Below are positions 16,762 to 25,813 of a stretch of DNA of 32,146 nucleotides, piece after piece (the stretch's first letter is position 1; every line of letters starts with the position of its first letter). The notes beneath the pieces were generated by a model. The model worked only from the letters and a program-made list of their open reading frames with translations, searched no databases and was not told where the DNA came from. A program made the position numbers and the translations under genes. Source of the stretch: an uncultured Oligella sp. (GTDB taxonomy: Bacteria > Pseudomonadota > Gammaproteobacteria > Burkholderiales > Burkholderiaceae_B); contig CANROD010000018.1 in assembly GCA_947632105.1 (NCBI GenBank), positions 1 through 32,146 of the forward strand, given 5' to 3'.

Positions 16762-17643
16762 ATGTCAATTTTAATCAATAAAGATACTAAAGTTATTACT
16801 CAGGGGATTACAGGTAAGACTGGTCAGTACCACACACGTTTTAGTCGCGAGTATGCTAATGGTAAAGAAGCGTATGTTGCTGGTGTCAATCCGAAGCGTG
16901 TTGGTGAGGACTTTGAGGGTATTCCTATCTTCGGTACTGTACAAGACGCTAAAAACGAAACTGGTGCCAACGTATCTGTTATTTATGTACCGCCTGCGGG
17001 CGCGGCAGCAGCTATTTTAGAGGCTGTTGAGGCTGAGTTGGATTTAGTAATTTGTATTACTGAGGGTATTCCAGTTCGTGATATGTTAGAAGTTCGCAAT
17101 AAAATGCGCGCGATGAACAGCAAAACTCACTTATTAGGCCCTAACTGCCCAGGTATCGTTGTGCCTGATGAGCTAAAAATCGGTATTATGCCTGCGCATA
17201 TTCACCGCAAGGGTCGTATTGGTGTCGTTAGCCGTTCTGGTACGTTAACTTATGAAGCAGTTGCTCAGTTAACTGAGCTTGGTTTAGGCCAATCTGCAGC
17301 AGTTGGTATTGGTGGCGACCCAATTAACGGCCTTAAGCACATTGATGTGTTAAAAATGTTCAACGACGATCCTGATACTGATGCTGTTGTTATGATTGGT
17401 GAGATTGGTGGTCCTGATGAGGTTGAAGCAGCTCGTTGGGCTAAAGACAACATGACTAAACCTGTTGTAGGCTTTATTGCCGGTGTGACCGCACCCGCAG
17501 GTAAGCGTATGGGCCATGCTGGTGCGTTAATCTCTGGTGGTGATGATACCGCTGATGCTAAGTTAGCAGTGATGGAGGAGTGCGGTATTAAAACTACTCG
17601 CAACCCTTCAGAAATGGGTAAATTGCTTAAATCTATCCTTTAA
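16762..17643 (+). CDS. sucD: Succinate-CoA ligase (ADP-forming) subunit alpha
   Basis: SucD is the alpha subunit of succinyl-CoA synthetase. The CoA-binding Rossmann segment is near the N-terminus (VITQGITGKTGQYHTR), with LLGPNCPGIV near 124 and VSRSGTLTYE near 166. The phosphorylated His is His252 in GKRMGHAGALISGG. The length of 293 residues is normal. AGAGG precedes the ATG. It is followed by a strong terminator, so sucCD form a closed unit. Confidence 0.97.
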   Translation: MSILINKDTKVITQGITGKTGQYHTRFSREYANGKEAYVAGVNPKRVGEDFEGIPIFGTVQDAKNETGANVSVIYVPPAGAAAAILEAVEAELDLVICITEGIPVRDMLEVRNKMRAMNSKTHLLGPNCPGIVVPDELKIGIMPAHIHRKGRIGVVSRSGTLTYEAVAQLTELGLGQSAAVGIGGDPINGLKHIDVLKMFNDDPDTDAVVMIGEIGGPDEVEAARWAKDNMTKPVVGFIAGVTAPAGKRMGHAGALISGGDDTADAKLAVMEECGIKTTRNPSEMGKLLKSIL

Positions 17644-17661
17644 TGCTTTGAAGCCTTAGTT

Positions 17662-17697
17662 AAGCCCCTAGTTGTTAAAAAATGACTAGGGGCTTTT
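17662..17697 (+). terminator. Rho-independent terminator after sucD
   Basis: AAGCCCCTAGT (17662-17672) pairs perfectly with ACTAGGGGCTT (17685-17695) around a 12-nt loop, followed by TTT-A-C-TTT. It closes the sucCD operon. Confidence 0.88.
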
Positions 17698-17731
17698 ACT
17701 TTGTTTTTCTCAAAAAAAAGTAATTTATCTC

Positions 17732-17760
17732 CTCAATGAATTGTTTCGTTGAGTTATAAT
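17732..17760 (+). promoter_or_regulatory. terC promoter -10 with adjoining inverted repeat
   Basis: A perfect TATAAT lies at 17755-17760. Directly upstream, CTCAATGAA (17732-17740) and TTCGTTGAG (17745-17753) form an inverted repeat with one mismatch and a 4-nt centre. This covers the -35 and spacer, where the -35 sequence itself is poor. The arrangement suggests an operator or activator site. The terC start is at 17799. Confidence 0.45.
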
Positions 17761-17798
17761 TTTTCTCTTATTTAGCGATAATCAGGAAAAAAAGGAAC

Positions 17799-18521
17799 AT
17801 GATTGAATTCATACAGATGATTCACTGGGGTGCAGTGTTTCAGATTATTTTAATTGATATTCTTCTTGGTGGTGATAATGCGATCATCATCGCGTTAGCG
17901 TGTCGTAATCTAGAAAAAAGTCAGCGTATTAAAGGTATTCTTTGGGGGACGGCAGGCGCAATTATTATGCGAGTGGTGTTAATCGCTTTCGCAATGTCAC
18001 TGTTATTAATTCCTTACCTTAAAATTATTGGTGCTGTTTTATTATTGTGGATTGGTGTTAAGTTACTTGCTCCGCAAGATGAGGCGCATGACGTCAAGGC
18101 TAGTAGCAACGTGTGGGGTGCTGTTAAGACCATCCTAATTGCCGACTTAGTAATGAGTTTTGATAATGTTATCGCGATTGCTGGTGCTGCTCAAAATACA
18201 GCTGATCACCAGATGTTCTACGTGATCTTTGGTTTAGTCGTTAGTGTGCCAATTATCATTTGGGGTAGTTCTATCGTACTTAAATTAATTGACCGCTTCC
18301 CATGGATTGTTATTTTTGGTGCAGGTCTATTGGGTTGGATTGCTGGTAGTTTAATTGTTGGCGATGTGGCATTTAAAGACTATTTCTTTGAGGGTCAAGC
18401 AGCTCCTGCGCAGGTTAAGTATGCTGCAGAGATTATTGGTGCATTATTTGTTATTGGCTTTGGTTTACTTTTAGCAAAACGCCAAAAGAATAAATCTGCT
18501 GCTACTCAGATAGAGCAATAA
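17799..18521 (+). CDS. TerC family integral membrane protein (YjbE-like)
   Basis: The protein has about seven hydrophobic helices. It carries the two acidic TerC motifs within the membrane: LGGDNAIIIALA near residue 24 and VMSFDNVIAIAGAA near 121, with paired Asp residues thought to bind metal. At 240 residues it fits the short YjbE/YkoY group. Related bacterial TerC proteins export manganese or help metalate secreted enzymes, and a role in tellurite resistance is not implied by the family name. AAAGGA lies upstream of the ATG. It is flanked by terminators on both sides, so it is probably transcribed alone. The location after sucCD is shared, from memory, with other Burkholderiales. Confidence 0.88.
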   Translation: MIEFIQMIHWGAVFQIILIDILLGGDNAIIIALACRNLEKSQRIKGILWGTAGAIIMRVVLIAFAMSLLLIPYLKIIGAVLLLWIGVKLLAPQDEAHDVKASSNVWGAVKTILIADLVMSFDNVIAIAGAAQNTADHQMFYVIFGLVVSVPIIIWGSSIVLKLIDRFPWIVIFGAGLLGWIAGSLIVGDVAFKDYFFEGQAAPAQVKYAAEIIGALFVIGFGLLLAKRQKNKSAATQIEQ

Positions 18522-18543
18522 TCACTTAGATTTGTAGTTTAAC

Positions 18544-18606
18544 TAACCACCATGTGTGTGACTTTGATATTATTTAAAGTCTAACCATGGTGGTTATTTA
18601 TTTTAA
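18544..18606 (+). terminator. Two-tier hairpin terminator after terC
   Basis: TAACCACCATG (18544-18554) pairs perfectly with CATGGTGGTTA (18586-18596). Inside it GACTTT and AAAGTC form a second stem. T-rich sequence follows. It ends terC and separates it from hemC. Confidence 0.8.
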
Positions 18607-18631
18607 TTGTTAAGAATTTATCGAGAGTACA

Positions 18632-19582
18632 TTGAATTTACCTGAAAAAATCGTTATTGCTACCCGCGCAAGTCGTTTAGCGCTTTGGCAGGCCACGTTT
18701 GTTCAAGAGGCTTTGCAAAATCAATATCCTGGACTAACTGTAGAGTTACTTAAAATGACGACTAAGGGTGACCAGATTATTGACCGCAGCTTATCCAAGA
18801 TTGGCGGCAAGGGCCTCTTTGTTAAGGAGCTTGAGACGGCATTATTAGATGGTCGTGCTGATTTAGCAGTACACTCTCTCAAGGATGTGCCAATGGAGCT
18901 TTACGAGGAGTTTGCATTAAGCACAATTTTAAAGCGTGCTGATCCTCGCGATGCCTTTGTTTCTAATAAGTACGAGACTTTAGATGATTTGCCTGATGGT
19001 TCAGTGGTTGGAACTTCAAGTCTACGCCGTGAAGCACAAATTCGAGCTCTTTATCCTGCACTTGAGGTCCAGCCTTTGCGCGGCAATTTAGATACACGCT
19101 TAGGCAAGCTCGATGCCGGTGATTATGATGCCATTATTTTGGCCGCTTCTGGTTTGGAGCGCTTGGGTCTAGGAGAGCGTATTCGTTCACGTCTTTCTTT
19201 AGAGCAAAGTTTGCCCGCAGCAGGTCAAGGCGCGTTAGGTATTGAGGTGTTAGCTACGCGTGATGATATGAAGGAGTTATTGGCCTTTTTATCTTGCCAT
19301 GAAACAACTGCTACAACTATTGCTGAGCGCGCAATTTCTCAGGCGCTTGGTGGTTCTTGTCAGGTGCCCATCGCAGCACATGCAATTGTGGAAGATAATC
19401 AGCTTTTTTTGAGAGCAATGGTTGCTTTACCGGATGGTAGTGAGAGTTTAGCTACTGAAATTCGCGGTGAGTTAGCTAATGCGCAGGAGCTTGGTGATCA
19501 GGCGGCTAAGGAGTTATTGACTCAAGGTGCTCAGCGTATTCTTGATGAAGCGCTAAAGCAGAGTGCGACACGAGAGTTTTAA
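18632..19582 (+). CDS. hemC: Hydroxymethylbilane synthase (porphobilinogen deaminase)
   Basis: HemC joins four porphobilinogens into hydroxymethylbilane. Key motifs are [11 protein letters not shown] near 58, AVHSLKDVP with the catalytic Asp85, SSLRREAQ near 129, [14 protein letters not shown] near 147, and the dipyrromethane-cofactor Cys243 in GGSCQVP. The length of 316 residues is normal. The start is a TTG at 18632 with GAGAG upstream, giving the family N-terminus [16 protein letters not shown]. hemD follows almost directly. Confidence 0.96.
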   Translation: MNLPEKIVIATRASRLALWQATFVQEALQNQYPGLTVELLKMTTKGDQIIDRSLSKIGGKGLFVKELETALLDGRADLAVHSLKDVPMELYEEFALSTILKRADPRDAFVSNKYETLDDLPDGSVVGTSSLRREAQIRALYPALEVQPLRGNLDTRLGKLDAGDYDAIILAASGLERLGLGERIRSRLSLEQSLPAAGQGALGIEVLATRDDMKELLAFLSCHETTATTIAERAISQALGGSCQVPIAAHAIVEDNQLFLRAMVALPDGSESLATEIRGELANAQELGDQAAKELLTQGAQRILDEALKQSATREF

Positions 19583-19595
19583 TTGGTAGTTGTTT

Positions 19596-20384
19596 ATGCT
19601 GTTTGACCTGGTGATTAATACTCGACCCGCACATAAAAACTTAGAACTCCAAAAAGTGTTAACGGATTTTGAGGTTTTAAGTTTACCTGCATTGAGCTTA
19701 AGCGCATTAGACTTTGAGTTACCGGTAGATTGGCAAAACAATGATTTTATCTTTTTTGTAAGTCAGTTTGCGGTTGATAGCTTCTTTGCTAAGCTTGCCG
19801 CTGAGCAAATAGTTTGGCCGACTTCTTTGTATGCTGCAGCGGTTGGCCAGGTTTCTGCGGATGCTTTGATTGCCCATGGCGTAGAGCTGAATAAGGTCTT
19901 AGTGGCGACGAGTGGCGATTCAGATTCTGAGGCTTTTTTAGCCTGGTTTGAAGCAAATCATCAAGTGCCTGAGCGTGTTATGATTGTGCGTGCACAGCAT
20001 GGACGTAATTGGCTAAATGAGCAGCTTCAACAACGAGATATTCAAACTACTTTTTTAGCAGTTTATCAACGAGGTCCAGCTATTTGGACTGAGCAACAAA
20101 AGCAACCCTTATTGGCTTTACTTGATAGAAAACCAAAGGCTCGTGTTTGTTGGTTATTAACGAGTTGTGAGAGTGTGGATGCGATTGTTCAGCAGTGGCT
20201 AGAGGAGCCTACGTTTAGTAAGCTCTGCTGGAGCCATGATTATTTAGTATTTCATCCTCGTATAGCAGAGCATTTAGAGCAAAAACAAGCTCAATATGCT
20301 CCTTCACTTGAAAGGGCGCTAAGCGTGCATCTGACACAGCCTGATAATACAAGCATCCTAGCAACGCTGAAAGGCGTTGAGTAA
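19596..20384 (+). CDS. hemD: Uroporphyrinogen-III synthase
   Basis: HemD closes and inverts ring D of hydroxymethylbilane to give uroporphyrinogen III. The family is weakly conserved. The N-terminal VINTRPAHKN, the FFVSQFAVDSFF segment and VMIVRAQHGRNWL (the usual RxxxGR region) are recognisable in order, and the position directly after hemC supports the call. The ATG at 19596 has GGTAG six nt upstream; a TTG at 19590 would add two residues. The pabBC start lies 17 nt after its stop. Confidence 0.9.
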   Translation: MLFDLVINTRPAHKNLELQKVLTDFEVLSLPALSLSALDFELPVDWQNNDFIFFVSQFAVDSFFAKLAAEQIVWPTSLYAAAVGQVSADALIAHGVELNKVLVATSGDSDSEAFLAWFEANHQVPERVMIVRAQHGRNWLNEQLQQRDIQTTFLAVYQRGPAIWTEQQKQPLLALLDRKPKARVCWLLTSCESVDAIVQQWLEEPTFSKLCWSHDYLVFHPRIAEHLEQKQAQYAPSLERALSVHLTQPDNTSILATLKGVE

Positions 20385-20401
20385 AGATAAGGGCATATAG
20401 C

Positions 20402-22294
20402 GTGAGTACAGCTATCAACCATTTCGTCTTGCTAGACGATATCAGTAATGGAAGGGCGACGCTATTAAGTGAGTTGCACAGTCATTTATGCTTGGCAGCC
20501 ACTGATTTAACTGCATTAGATCTGGCTTTGCAAAGGGGCTGGAAGCAGGGCTTATATTCATTTCTTTATATTCCATATGAGTTTGGCGCTGAGCTAGTCA
20601 ATGATGCCTTTAGCACATCTGCTACTCACAATTCTCAAATTCATATTTTTTGGTTTAAGCAAAAGCAGTTTTTAGCGGAAATTGAGATTAGCCAATTGTT
20701 AATGTCTTTTTCTATAGAAAGTGCAGGGATAGCAGAGCCTAAGCTTTCTATTAATGCAGAACAATATACGCAAAAAATTGCTACTATTCATGAGGCGATT
20801 AGTCGAGGTGATGTTTATCAGATTAATTTCACTTCTACCCTTGATTTTAAGGTCTATGGTCACCCCACAGCCTTATATCGTCGTTTACGTGAACGACAAG
20901 AGGTTCCTTATGCTGCACTAGCAAAGTTGCCATTCGCAGAGCAACCATGGTTACTTTGTTTCTCTCCTGAATTGTTTTTAGATATTCAAGCTAATGCTTT
21001 AATTAGAACTAAGCCAATGAAAGGGACTGCACCCATTCTCGATGATGGGGCTGACGAGCAGCGAGCTATCGATTTACAGAAAGATGTAAAAAATCGTGCG
21101 GAAAATCTGATGATTGTTGATTTGCTGCGAAATGATTTAGGTCGCATAGCATGCTCGGGTCAGGTCAAAGTTCCCGCTTTATTTGAGGTCAATCGATTTG
21201 GTTCTGTTTGGCAAATGACCAGTACCGTTGAAGCGAAAGTTCCTCCTTACAGCACTTTTTCATCGCTTTTAAAAGCCGCTTTCCCTTGCGGCTCAATTAC
21301 CGGCGCACCTAAAAAAATGAGTATGCAGCTGATTAAAGAACTGGAACAAAGAGAGCGAGGTATTTATACAGGCAGCATAGGCCTAATTGAGGCTAATAGC
21401 GATGTTAGCGAGCTTGAGGCATTGTCTTTTCACGGTCAACTTAATGTAATGATTCGTAGCTTTCACTTGAGTGAAAAGGGCGATCATTTTCAAGCCTCTA
21501 TGGGTGTAGGTTCAGGAATTGTGATTGATAGTAAAGCTAGTGATGAATACCATGAGTGTTTCTGGAAGGCCCGTTTTGTCTTAGGCTTGCAACCTGAATT
21601 TGCTATTTTTGAAACGATGCGATGGAATGATGGCGTTTGTGCGCTTTTTCAGCGACATAAAGATAGGCTGTTACGTTCGGCTAATGCTTTAGCTTATAGC
21701 GCATCGATGACGGAGATAGAGCAGGCTTTATCGACACTTATGGAGCAGTTGCCTAAGACCGGTCAATATCGATTGAAGATAGCTTTAGAGCCTATTGTTA
21801 TGAGTAATGAGCTACTTGAAAGTGATTATGTTACGCAGATTAATCCAGAATTAAGGTTAGTGGCGTTTCTTACTGAATTGGACGAGTTACATCCAGAGCA
21901 ATTACTTTTACTTAAAAATACAGCTATATTTCAGCCTACTTACTTGAGTCGTTATAAGACAAATCAACGTGTTGATTATGATACTGCTTTAAAAGAGGCG
22001 ATTCAGTACGACGCTTTCGATCAATTGCTCTTTGATAAAGAAGGCTTTCTTTTGGAAGGTGCTAGAAGTAATGTTTTTATAAAGATTAATAGTCAGTGGT
22101 ACACACCGAGTACTGATCTACCCATTTTGAATGGTGTTATGCGACAAGAGGTATTGGATAACTCGATTACTTATTTAAAGGCAGTAACAGTTATTGAAAA
22201 AAAGATAACCAGACAAGAACTGTTAGAGGCTCAGGAAATAGTTTTGAGCAATGCTCTACGAGGAGTTTTGAAGGTAAAACTGATGACAGTTTAA
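20402..22294 (+). CDS. pabBC: PabB-PabC fusion: aminodeoxychorismate synthase I / ADC lyase
   Basis: This bifunctional enzyme makes p-aminobenzoate for folate. Residues about 1-395 are a chorismate-binding PabB domain, with YQINFTSTLDFKV, the SPELFL motif, KPMKGTAP near 205 (PIKGT lysine), NLMIVDLLRNDLGR, and FPCGSITGAPKKMSM. Residues about 398-630 are a class IV aminotransferase / ADC lyase domain, starting FAIFETMRWNDG. The PLP lysine is near 519 in SRYKTNQR, and LLEGARSNVF lies further on. The fusion is known in many bacteria. The start is a GTG at 20402 with AAGGG about 8 nt upstream. The gene sits between hemD and hemX, which are otherwise normally adjacent. No glutamine amidotransferase (PabA) gene is in the window. 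Confidence 0.93.
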   Translation: MSTAINHFVLLDDISNGRATLLSELHSHLCLAATDLTALDLALQRGWKQGLYSFLYIPYEFGAELVNDAFSTSATHNSQIHIFWFKQKQFLAEIEISQLLMSFSIESAGIAEPKLSINAEQYTQKIATIHEAISRGDVYQINFTSTLDFKVYGHPTALYRRLRERQEVPYAALAKLPFAEQPWLLCFSPELFLDIQANALIRTKPMKGTAPILDDGADEQRAIDLQKDVKNRAENLMIVDLLRNDLGRIACSGQVKVPALFEVNRFGSVWQMTSTVEAKVPPYSTFSSLLKAAFPCGSITGAPKKMSMQLIKELEQRERGIYTGSIGLIEANSDVSELEALSFHGQLNVMIRSFHLSEKGDHFQASMGVGSGIVIDSKASDEYHECFWKARFVLGLQPEFAIFETMRWNDGVCALFQRHKDRLLRSANALAYSASMTEIEQALSTLMEQLPKTGQYRLKIALEPIVMSNELLESDYVTQINPELRLVAFLTELDELHPEQLLLLKNTAIFQPTYLSRYKTNQRVDYDTALKEAIQYDAFDQLLFDKEGFLLEGARSNVFIKINSQWYTPSTDLPILNGVMRQEVLDNSITYLKAVTVIEKKITRQELLEAQEIVLSNALRGVLKVKLMTV

Positions 22295-22488
22295 AGATGA
22301 TCAATTTGGGGCTGAGTAATTCATGCTAAATTGCATTAATCGTTAATCATGACAATATGATTGGTATAGAGTAAAAAAGATAGTAAACTTTTACTTTAGC
22401 TAGATAATAGCCCTTAAAGAGCAGTACTAACGATAAAAATATATTCTGACATAGGTTAACAACTAATTCATCTGAAGGAAGATTAAAT
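22295..22488. other. 194-nt spacer between pabBC and hemX
   Basis: No gene or hairpin terminator was found. An extended -10-like TGGTATAGA lies near 22361 with a weak TTAATC upstream, so hemX may have its own promoter here. GAAGGA precedes the hemX ATG. Confidence 0.35.
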
Positions 22489-24387
22489 ATGGCAAGAGGT
22501 CGTAATCGTAATAATCAGGGAGCTAATCATCCTGAGAATATTGATGATGCTGCTGATACAGAATTGCTTGAAAATGATGATCAAGTTGATAGTGAATTAA
22601 GTGATGAAGAGGAACAAGCAACAATGACTAAAGAACCGTCACAGCAAGATGACAATGAAGAAGTGGATGAGGTAGATGCAGTTGCAGTTGCTACTGACAA
22701 AGCTGTAGCTAAGAAAAAAAGTAATAATACTGTCTGGTACGGTGTTGGTGCTGTATTGGTAGCTGCTGCAGTTGCTGGTGTTTATTACTCTAATCAAAGT
22801 AATGACAGTGCAAATAACCCGAGCGTCACAAGTCAGGGTGCTGAGGTGGAAACTGCTCCGGCTACTGAATCAGAGATGCCAGAAACAGAAGAGCCGTTGA
22901 CGACTCCGGAAGCTCCGGAGACGTCAACGAATCCTAAGGATACTCAACCATCATTAACTGCTACTGATGGCCCGACTGAGTCTGTAGGGCTAGCGAGCTC
23001 TGATGATGTCATTGAACATCATACTGGTAAAGAGTCCGGAGAAGAAGGGCAGGTGGTTTCAGTTTCTCCTACAGCCGATGAGGAATCAACATCTGTAGAA
23101 GATCGTCCTGCAGAGCTTAGTGCTATTGTTAGTCCAGAGGTAGGTATTGGTGCCTTTGAGCAAGAGGAGCTTGCTACTGGGGTGCAAACTCCTGAGGAGG
23201 TAACTTCTACAGATGAGCCAAATTCTGAAAAAGTTGAAGCTTCTGATATAGAAACTTCAGCTAATACTGTTGATACGACCATCGATACACGATCAGAGGA
23301 TGATGTAGCCCCTACGCCAAGAGATACAGATGCTAAGACGTCAGAAAGTGGGTCTGAGTTACAAGAACAACAGCAATCAGAAACCTTAATTCATGATGAA
23401 ACTCACATGCACACCCAAGCAATTGCCGCTGTGGAAGAGCAGGGAACTAAGGTCATCGAAGAGTTAGAGCGAGAATTCGAACTTCTTACAGCACGTCAGC
23501 AGCAAGAAATACGTCGCCTACAAGGGGAGTTGGCTGGCATGCAACAGCATTTGAAAGCTAATAATGAAAACGTTGACGGCCTTTTGTTAAATGATGTTTC
23601 TCGTTTGCTGCAGTCTGCAGAGAATGAGTTACGATTCAATGGTAATGTGGCAAATGCGGTATCTATTCTGACTGTTGCGCAACGTATTGCTGCTGAGTCA
23701 AAAAATGTAATGATTCATGGCTTAGTGGGTGCAATTGGTGCTGATATTGTTTCATTGAAATCCAGTGATTCTGCAACTATCGAGGATATGTTTAAGCAGG
23801 TACAGCAGCTTTCTAAGTTAATAGATATCTCTCCGTTAAATACACCTGACTACACTTCTCATACAAGCCTTATGTTGCCAAGTAAGGTCACAGCAGATAC
23901 TACTACAGTTACAAGTATTGCGACTACTCCACAAGAGACTGAGGTGAGCACAACGGCTGCCGATGCTAAATGGTATGAGCGTACTTGGAATCAGACTAAG
24001 TCTTTAGCCAATATGACTTACGAAGCGATTGCTAGTGATTTGGGTGATTTAGTTAGAGTCGAGAAGCTTTCAGAGCCAGACTCAGGCCTGTTGTCAGCAG
24101 AGCAAGCTGGCATTATGCGTAATAACTTGAAGATGCAATTAGGTTTTGCGCAACAAGCCTTAATGAGTAGGCAGCAAGGTATTTGGCAAACGTCATTGAA
24201 GACCGTAGCTGATGCGGTGAATCAATACTTCAATCCAGAGGCTGCTGAAACTAAACAGGTGCAAGCGATGTTGACTGAACTATCGAAGTCTTCAGTACAG
24301 CCAGCAATGCCTGATATCTCTCATAGTCATAGGGCACTGTCAGAAACATATGAGCAGCTTCGTATTCAGCATTCTTTTCAGGAGTAG
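22489..24387 (+). CDS. hemX: HemX-like membrane protein
   Basis: The protein has an acidic cytoplasmic N-terminus (1-75), a basic stop KKK, one membrane helix at about 81-100 (VWYGVGAVLVAAAVAGVYYS), a 200-residue disordered Ser/Thr/Glu/Pro-rich linker (about 101-305), and then a coiled coil (AAVEEQGTKVIEELEREFEL onward) and the HemX domain (Pfam PF04375) with NAVSILTVAQRIA. HemX was named as a uroporphyrinogen C-methyltransferase, but it lacks a SAM-binding methyltransferase fold, so an accessory role at the membrane is more likely. At 632 residues it is much longer than E. coli HemX (393); the linker accounts for this. hemY begins 3 nt after its stop. Confidence 0.88.
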   Translation: MARGRNRNNQGANHPENIDDAADTELLENDDQVDSELSDEEEQATMTKEPSQQDDNEEVDEVDAVAVATDKAVAKKKSNNTVWYGVGAVLVAAAVAGVYYSNQSNDSANNPSVTSQGAEVETAPATESEMPETEEPLTTPEAPETSTNPKDTQPSLTATDGPTESVGLASSDDVIEHHTGKESGEEGQVVSVSPTADEESTSVEDRPAELSAIVSPEVGIGAFEQEELATGVQTPEEVTSTDEPNSEKVEASDIETSANTVDTTIDTRSEDDVAPTPRDTDAKTSESGSELQEQQQSETLIHDETHMHTQAIAAVEEQGTKVIEELEREFELLTARQQQEIRRLQGELAGMQQHLKANNENVDGLLLNDVSRLLQSAENELRFNGNVANAVSILTVAQRIAAESKNVMIHGLVGAIGADIVSLKSSDSATIEDMFKQVQQLSKLIDISPLNTPDYTSHTSLMLPSKVTADTTTVTSIATTPQETEVSTTAADAKWYERTWNQTKSLANMTYEAIASDLGDLVRVEKLSEPDSGLLSAEQAGIMRNNLKMQLGFAQQALMSRQQGIWQTSLKTVADAVNQYFNPEAAETKQVQAMLTELSKSSVQPAMPDISHSHRALSETYEQLRIQHSFQE

Positions 24388-24390
24388 TTC

Positions 24391-25737
24391 ATGAAAGCTG
24401 TGATTAAATTACTATTATTGATAGCGATTGCTGTGGCGGTAGGGATAGGCTTACAAGATACTACGGGTTATATTAGTCTTGTTATTAACGATGAGCGTCG
24501 TACTGTTAGTTTAGTTGTAGGCATATTATTCATCGTACTACTGTTTTTTATTGCCTATCTATTCGTGCGTATTCTATCTCGTATTTTAAATGCGCCTAAA
24601 GATATCGAAAATTGGCGTGATAAGCGTCGCACCCACCGTGATTTAGACCTTTTGGAGCGCGGCTGGATGGGCTGGCTAGAAGGGCGTGTTGATATTGCTG
24701 AAAAGGATTTTAACAAGTTACATAGCAAAACTCGCAGTGAACAACGTCAAGTGTTGGCGAGTTTGGCCGCGGCTAAAGCAGCTCATCAGGCTAATGATGA
24801 AATGAGGCGTGATGAGATGCTCGCATTGAGTTTAGACAAGGCAATGAGTTATCCCGAGCTGTTTGATGCTGCTGTGACTGTAAAAGCTGAGATTTTATTA
24901 GAGCAGCGTAAGAGTGACGAAGCGATTTTAATTTTAGAAAAACTTAACACAACACATCCTAATCAAATCCATATCCGTAAATTACTTTTAAGAGCATATA
25001 AGCAGGCAGGTCGTTTACGTGAGGTGATCAAGGAGGCGCGTTACCTTGATAAAAAGAAAAAGATTGATGCTAGCTATGCCAAGGGATTAATTGAAAGCTC
25101 TGCGACGACAATCATTTCTTCTCCTTCAGAATTGTTGTGGGAGTCAGTTTATGAGCAATTAAGTGCTGAAGAGCAGAGTAAACCGTCAATCGCTATAGCT
25201 GCTGCACGTCGTTATGCTGATAGAGGGGACTATAAGCAGGTGATGAAGGTGCTAGAAAAGGCTTATGAAACAGACTATGATAGTCAAATTCTCGATGAAT
25301 ATATTAGTCTGGATGTTAAGGAATATCAGTCTCAACATCTTGTCAAGGTGCAAAAGTGGCTTGAGAATGATCCAGAAAATCCTAGTTTATTACGTGCTGC
25401 CGGTCATTTATGTTTGTTAGAGCAACTTTGGGGGCAGGCTGAGCGCTATTTAAATAAGAGTTTAACGCTACAGGATGACCCGCGAACCCATGCTTTGCTA
25501 GGTACTTTGTATGATCGTTTATCTAAGCCTGAAGAGGCTCTTAAGCATTGGCGTTGTGGTTCTTCAGCAGTTATCCTGTTGCCAGGAGCTTCTGCCTTGC
25601 CATCAGCAGATACTAAAAACGACCCGTCGGGACCACCTGATATCAAGAGTTTAGACGGTCCTGAAGATCATTTCATTACGTCAAGATCAAAATTGCAGAC
25701 TATTGATAAAGATGAATTAGCAGAAGAAAAAGCCTAA
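24391..25737 (+). CDS. hemY: HemY family inner-membrane TPR protein
   Basis: The proteobacterial HemY protein (Pfam HemY_N, not the protoporphyrinogen oxidase of Gram-positives) has two N-terminal membrane helices at about 3-20 and 40-65, followed by RILNAPKDIENWRDKRR and a TPR-repeat region to about 390. Typical family segments are LDLLERGWMGWLEGRVDIAE and AAKAAHQANDEMRRDEML. The tail is hydrophilic and Pro/Asp-rich. The function is not settled but it is always linked to haem genes. CAGGAG at the end of hemX serves as its ribosome binding site. A palindrome overlaps its stop codon. Confidence 0.92.
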   Translation: MKAVIKLLLLIAIAVAVGIGLQDTTGYISLVINDERRTVSLVVGILFIVLLFFIAYLFVRILSRILNAPKDIENWRDKRRTHRDLDLLERGWMGWLEGRVDIAEKDFNKLHSKTRSEQRQVLASLAAAKAAHQANDEMRRDEMLALSLDKAMSYPELFDAAVTVKAEILLEQRKSDEAILILEKLNTTHPNQIHIRKLLLRAYKQAGRLREVIKEARYLDKKKKIDASYAKGLIESSATTIISSPSELLWESVYEQLSAEEQSKPSIAIAAARRYADRGDYKQVMKVLEKAYETDYDSQILDEYISLDVKEYQSQHLVKVQKWLENDPENPSLLRAAGHLCLLEQLWGQAERYLNKSLTLQDDPRTHALLGTLYDRLSKPEEALKHWRCGSSAVILLPGASALPSADTKNDPSGPPDIKSLDGPEDHFITSRSKLQTIDKDELAEEKA

Positions 25738-25747
25738 GCTTAGGCTT
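25730..25747. repeat. 18-bp perfect palindrome spanning the hemY stop codon
   Basis: AAGCCTAAGCTTAGGCTT is a perfect palindrome; the hemY TAA is inside its left half at 25735-25737. There is no T-run after it, so it is not a standard terminator. It could end or stabilise the hemY mRNA. Confidence 0.55.
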
Positions 25748-25813
25748 AGCTTGGTTTAATTTATTTGTAGATATTTTTAATTTAAATTCCAAACTATTTT
25801 TAAAAGGTAAATT

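Noticed and set aside
16344-16778. Open frame of 144 codons antisense to sucC
   Set aside because: It is a shadow of the sucC reading frame; sucC is complete and highly conserved.
17700-17798. Possible yybP-ykoY manganese riboswitch before the TerC gene
   Set aside because: The leader is short and I could not find the conserved paired elements; only an inverted repeat at the promoter is present.
17799-18521. Tellurite resistance function for the TerC protein
   Set aside because: The name comes from a different context; no other ter genes are nearby and the family is better linked to metal handling.
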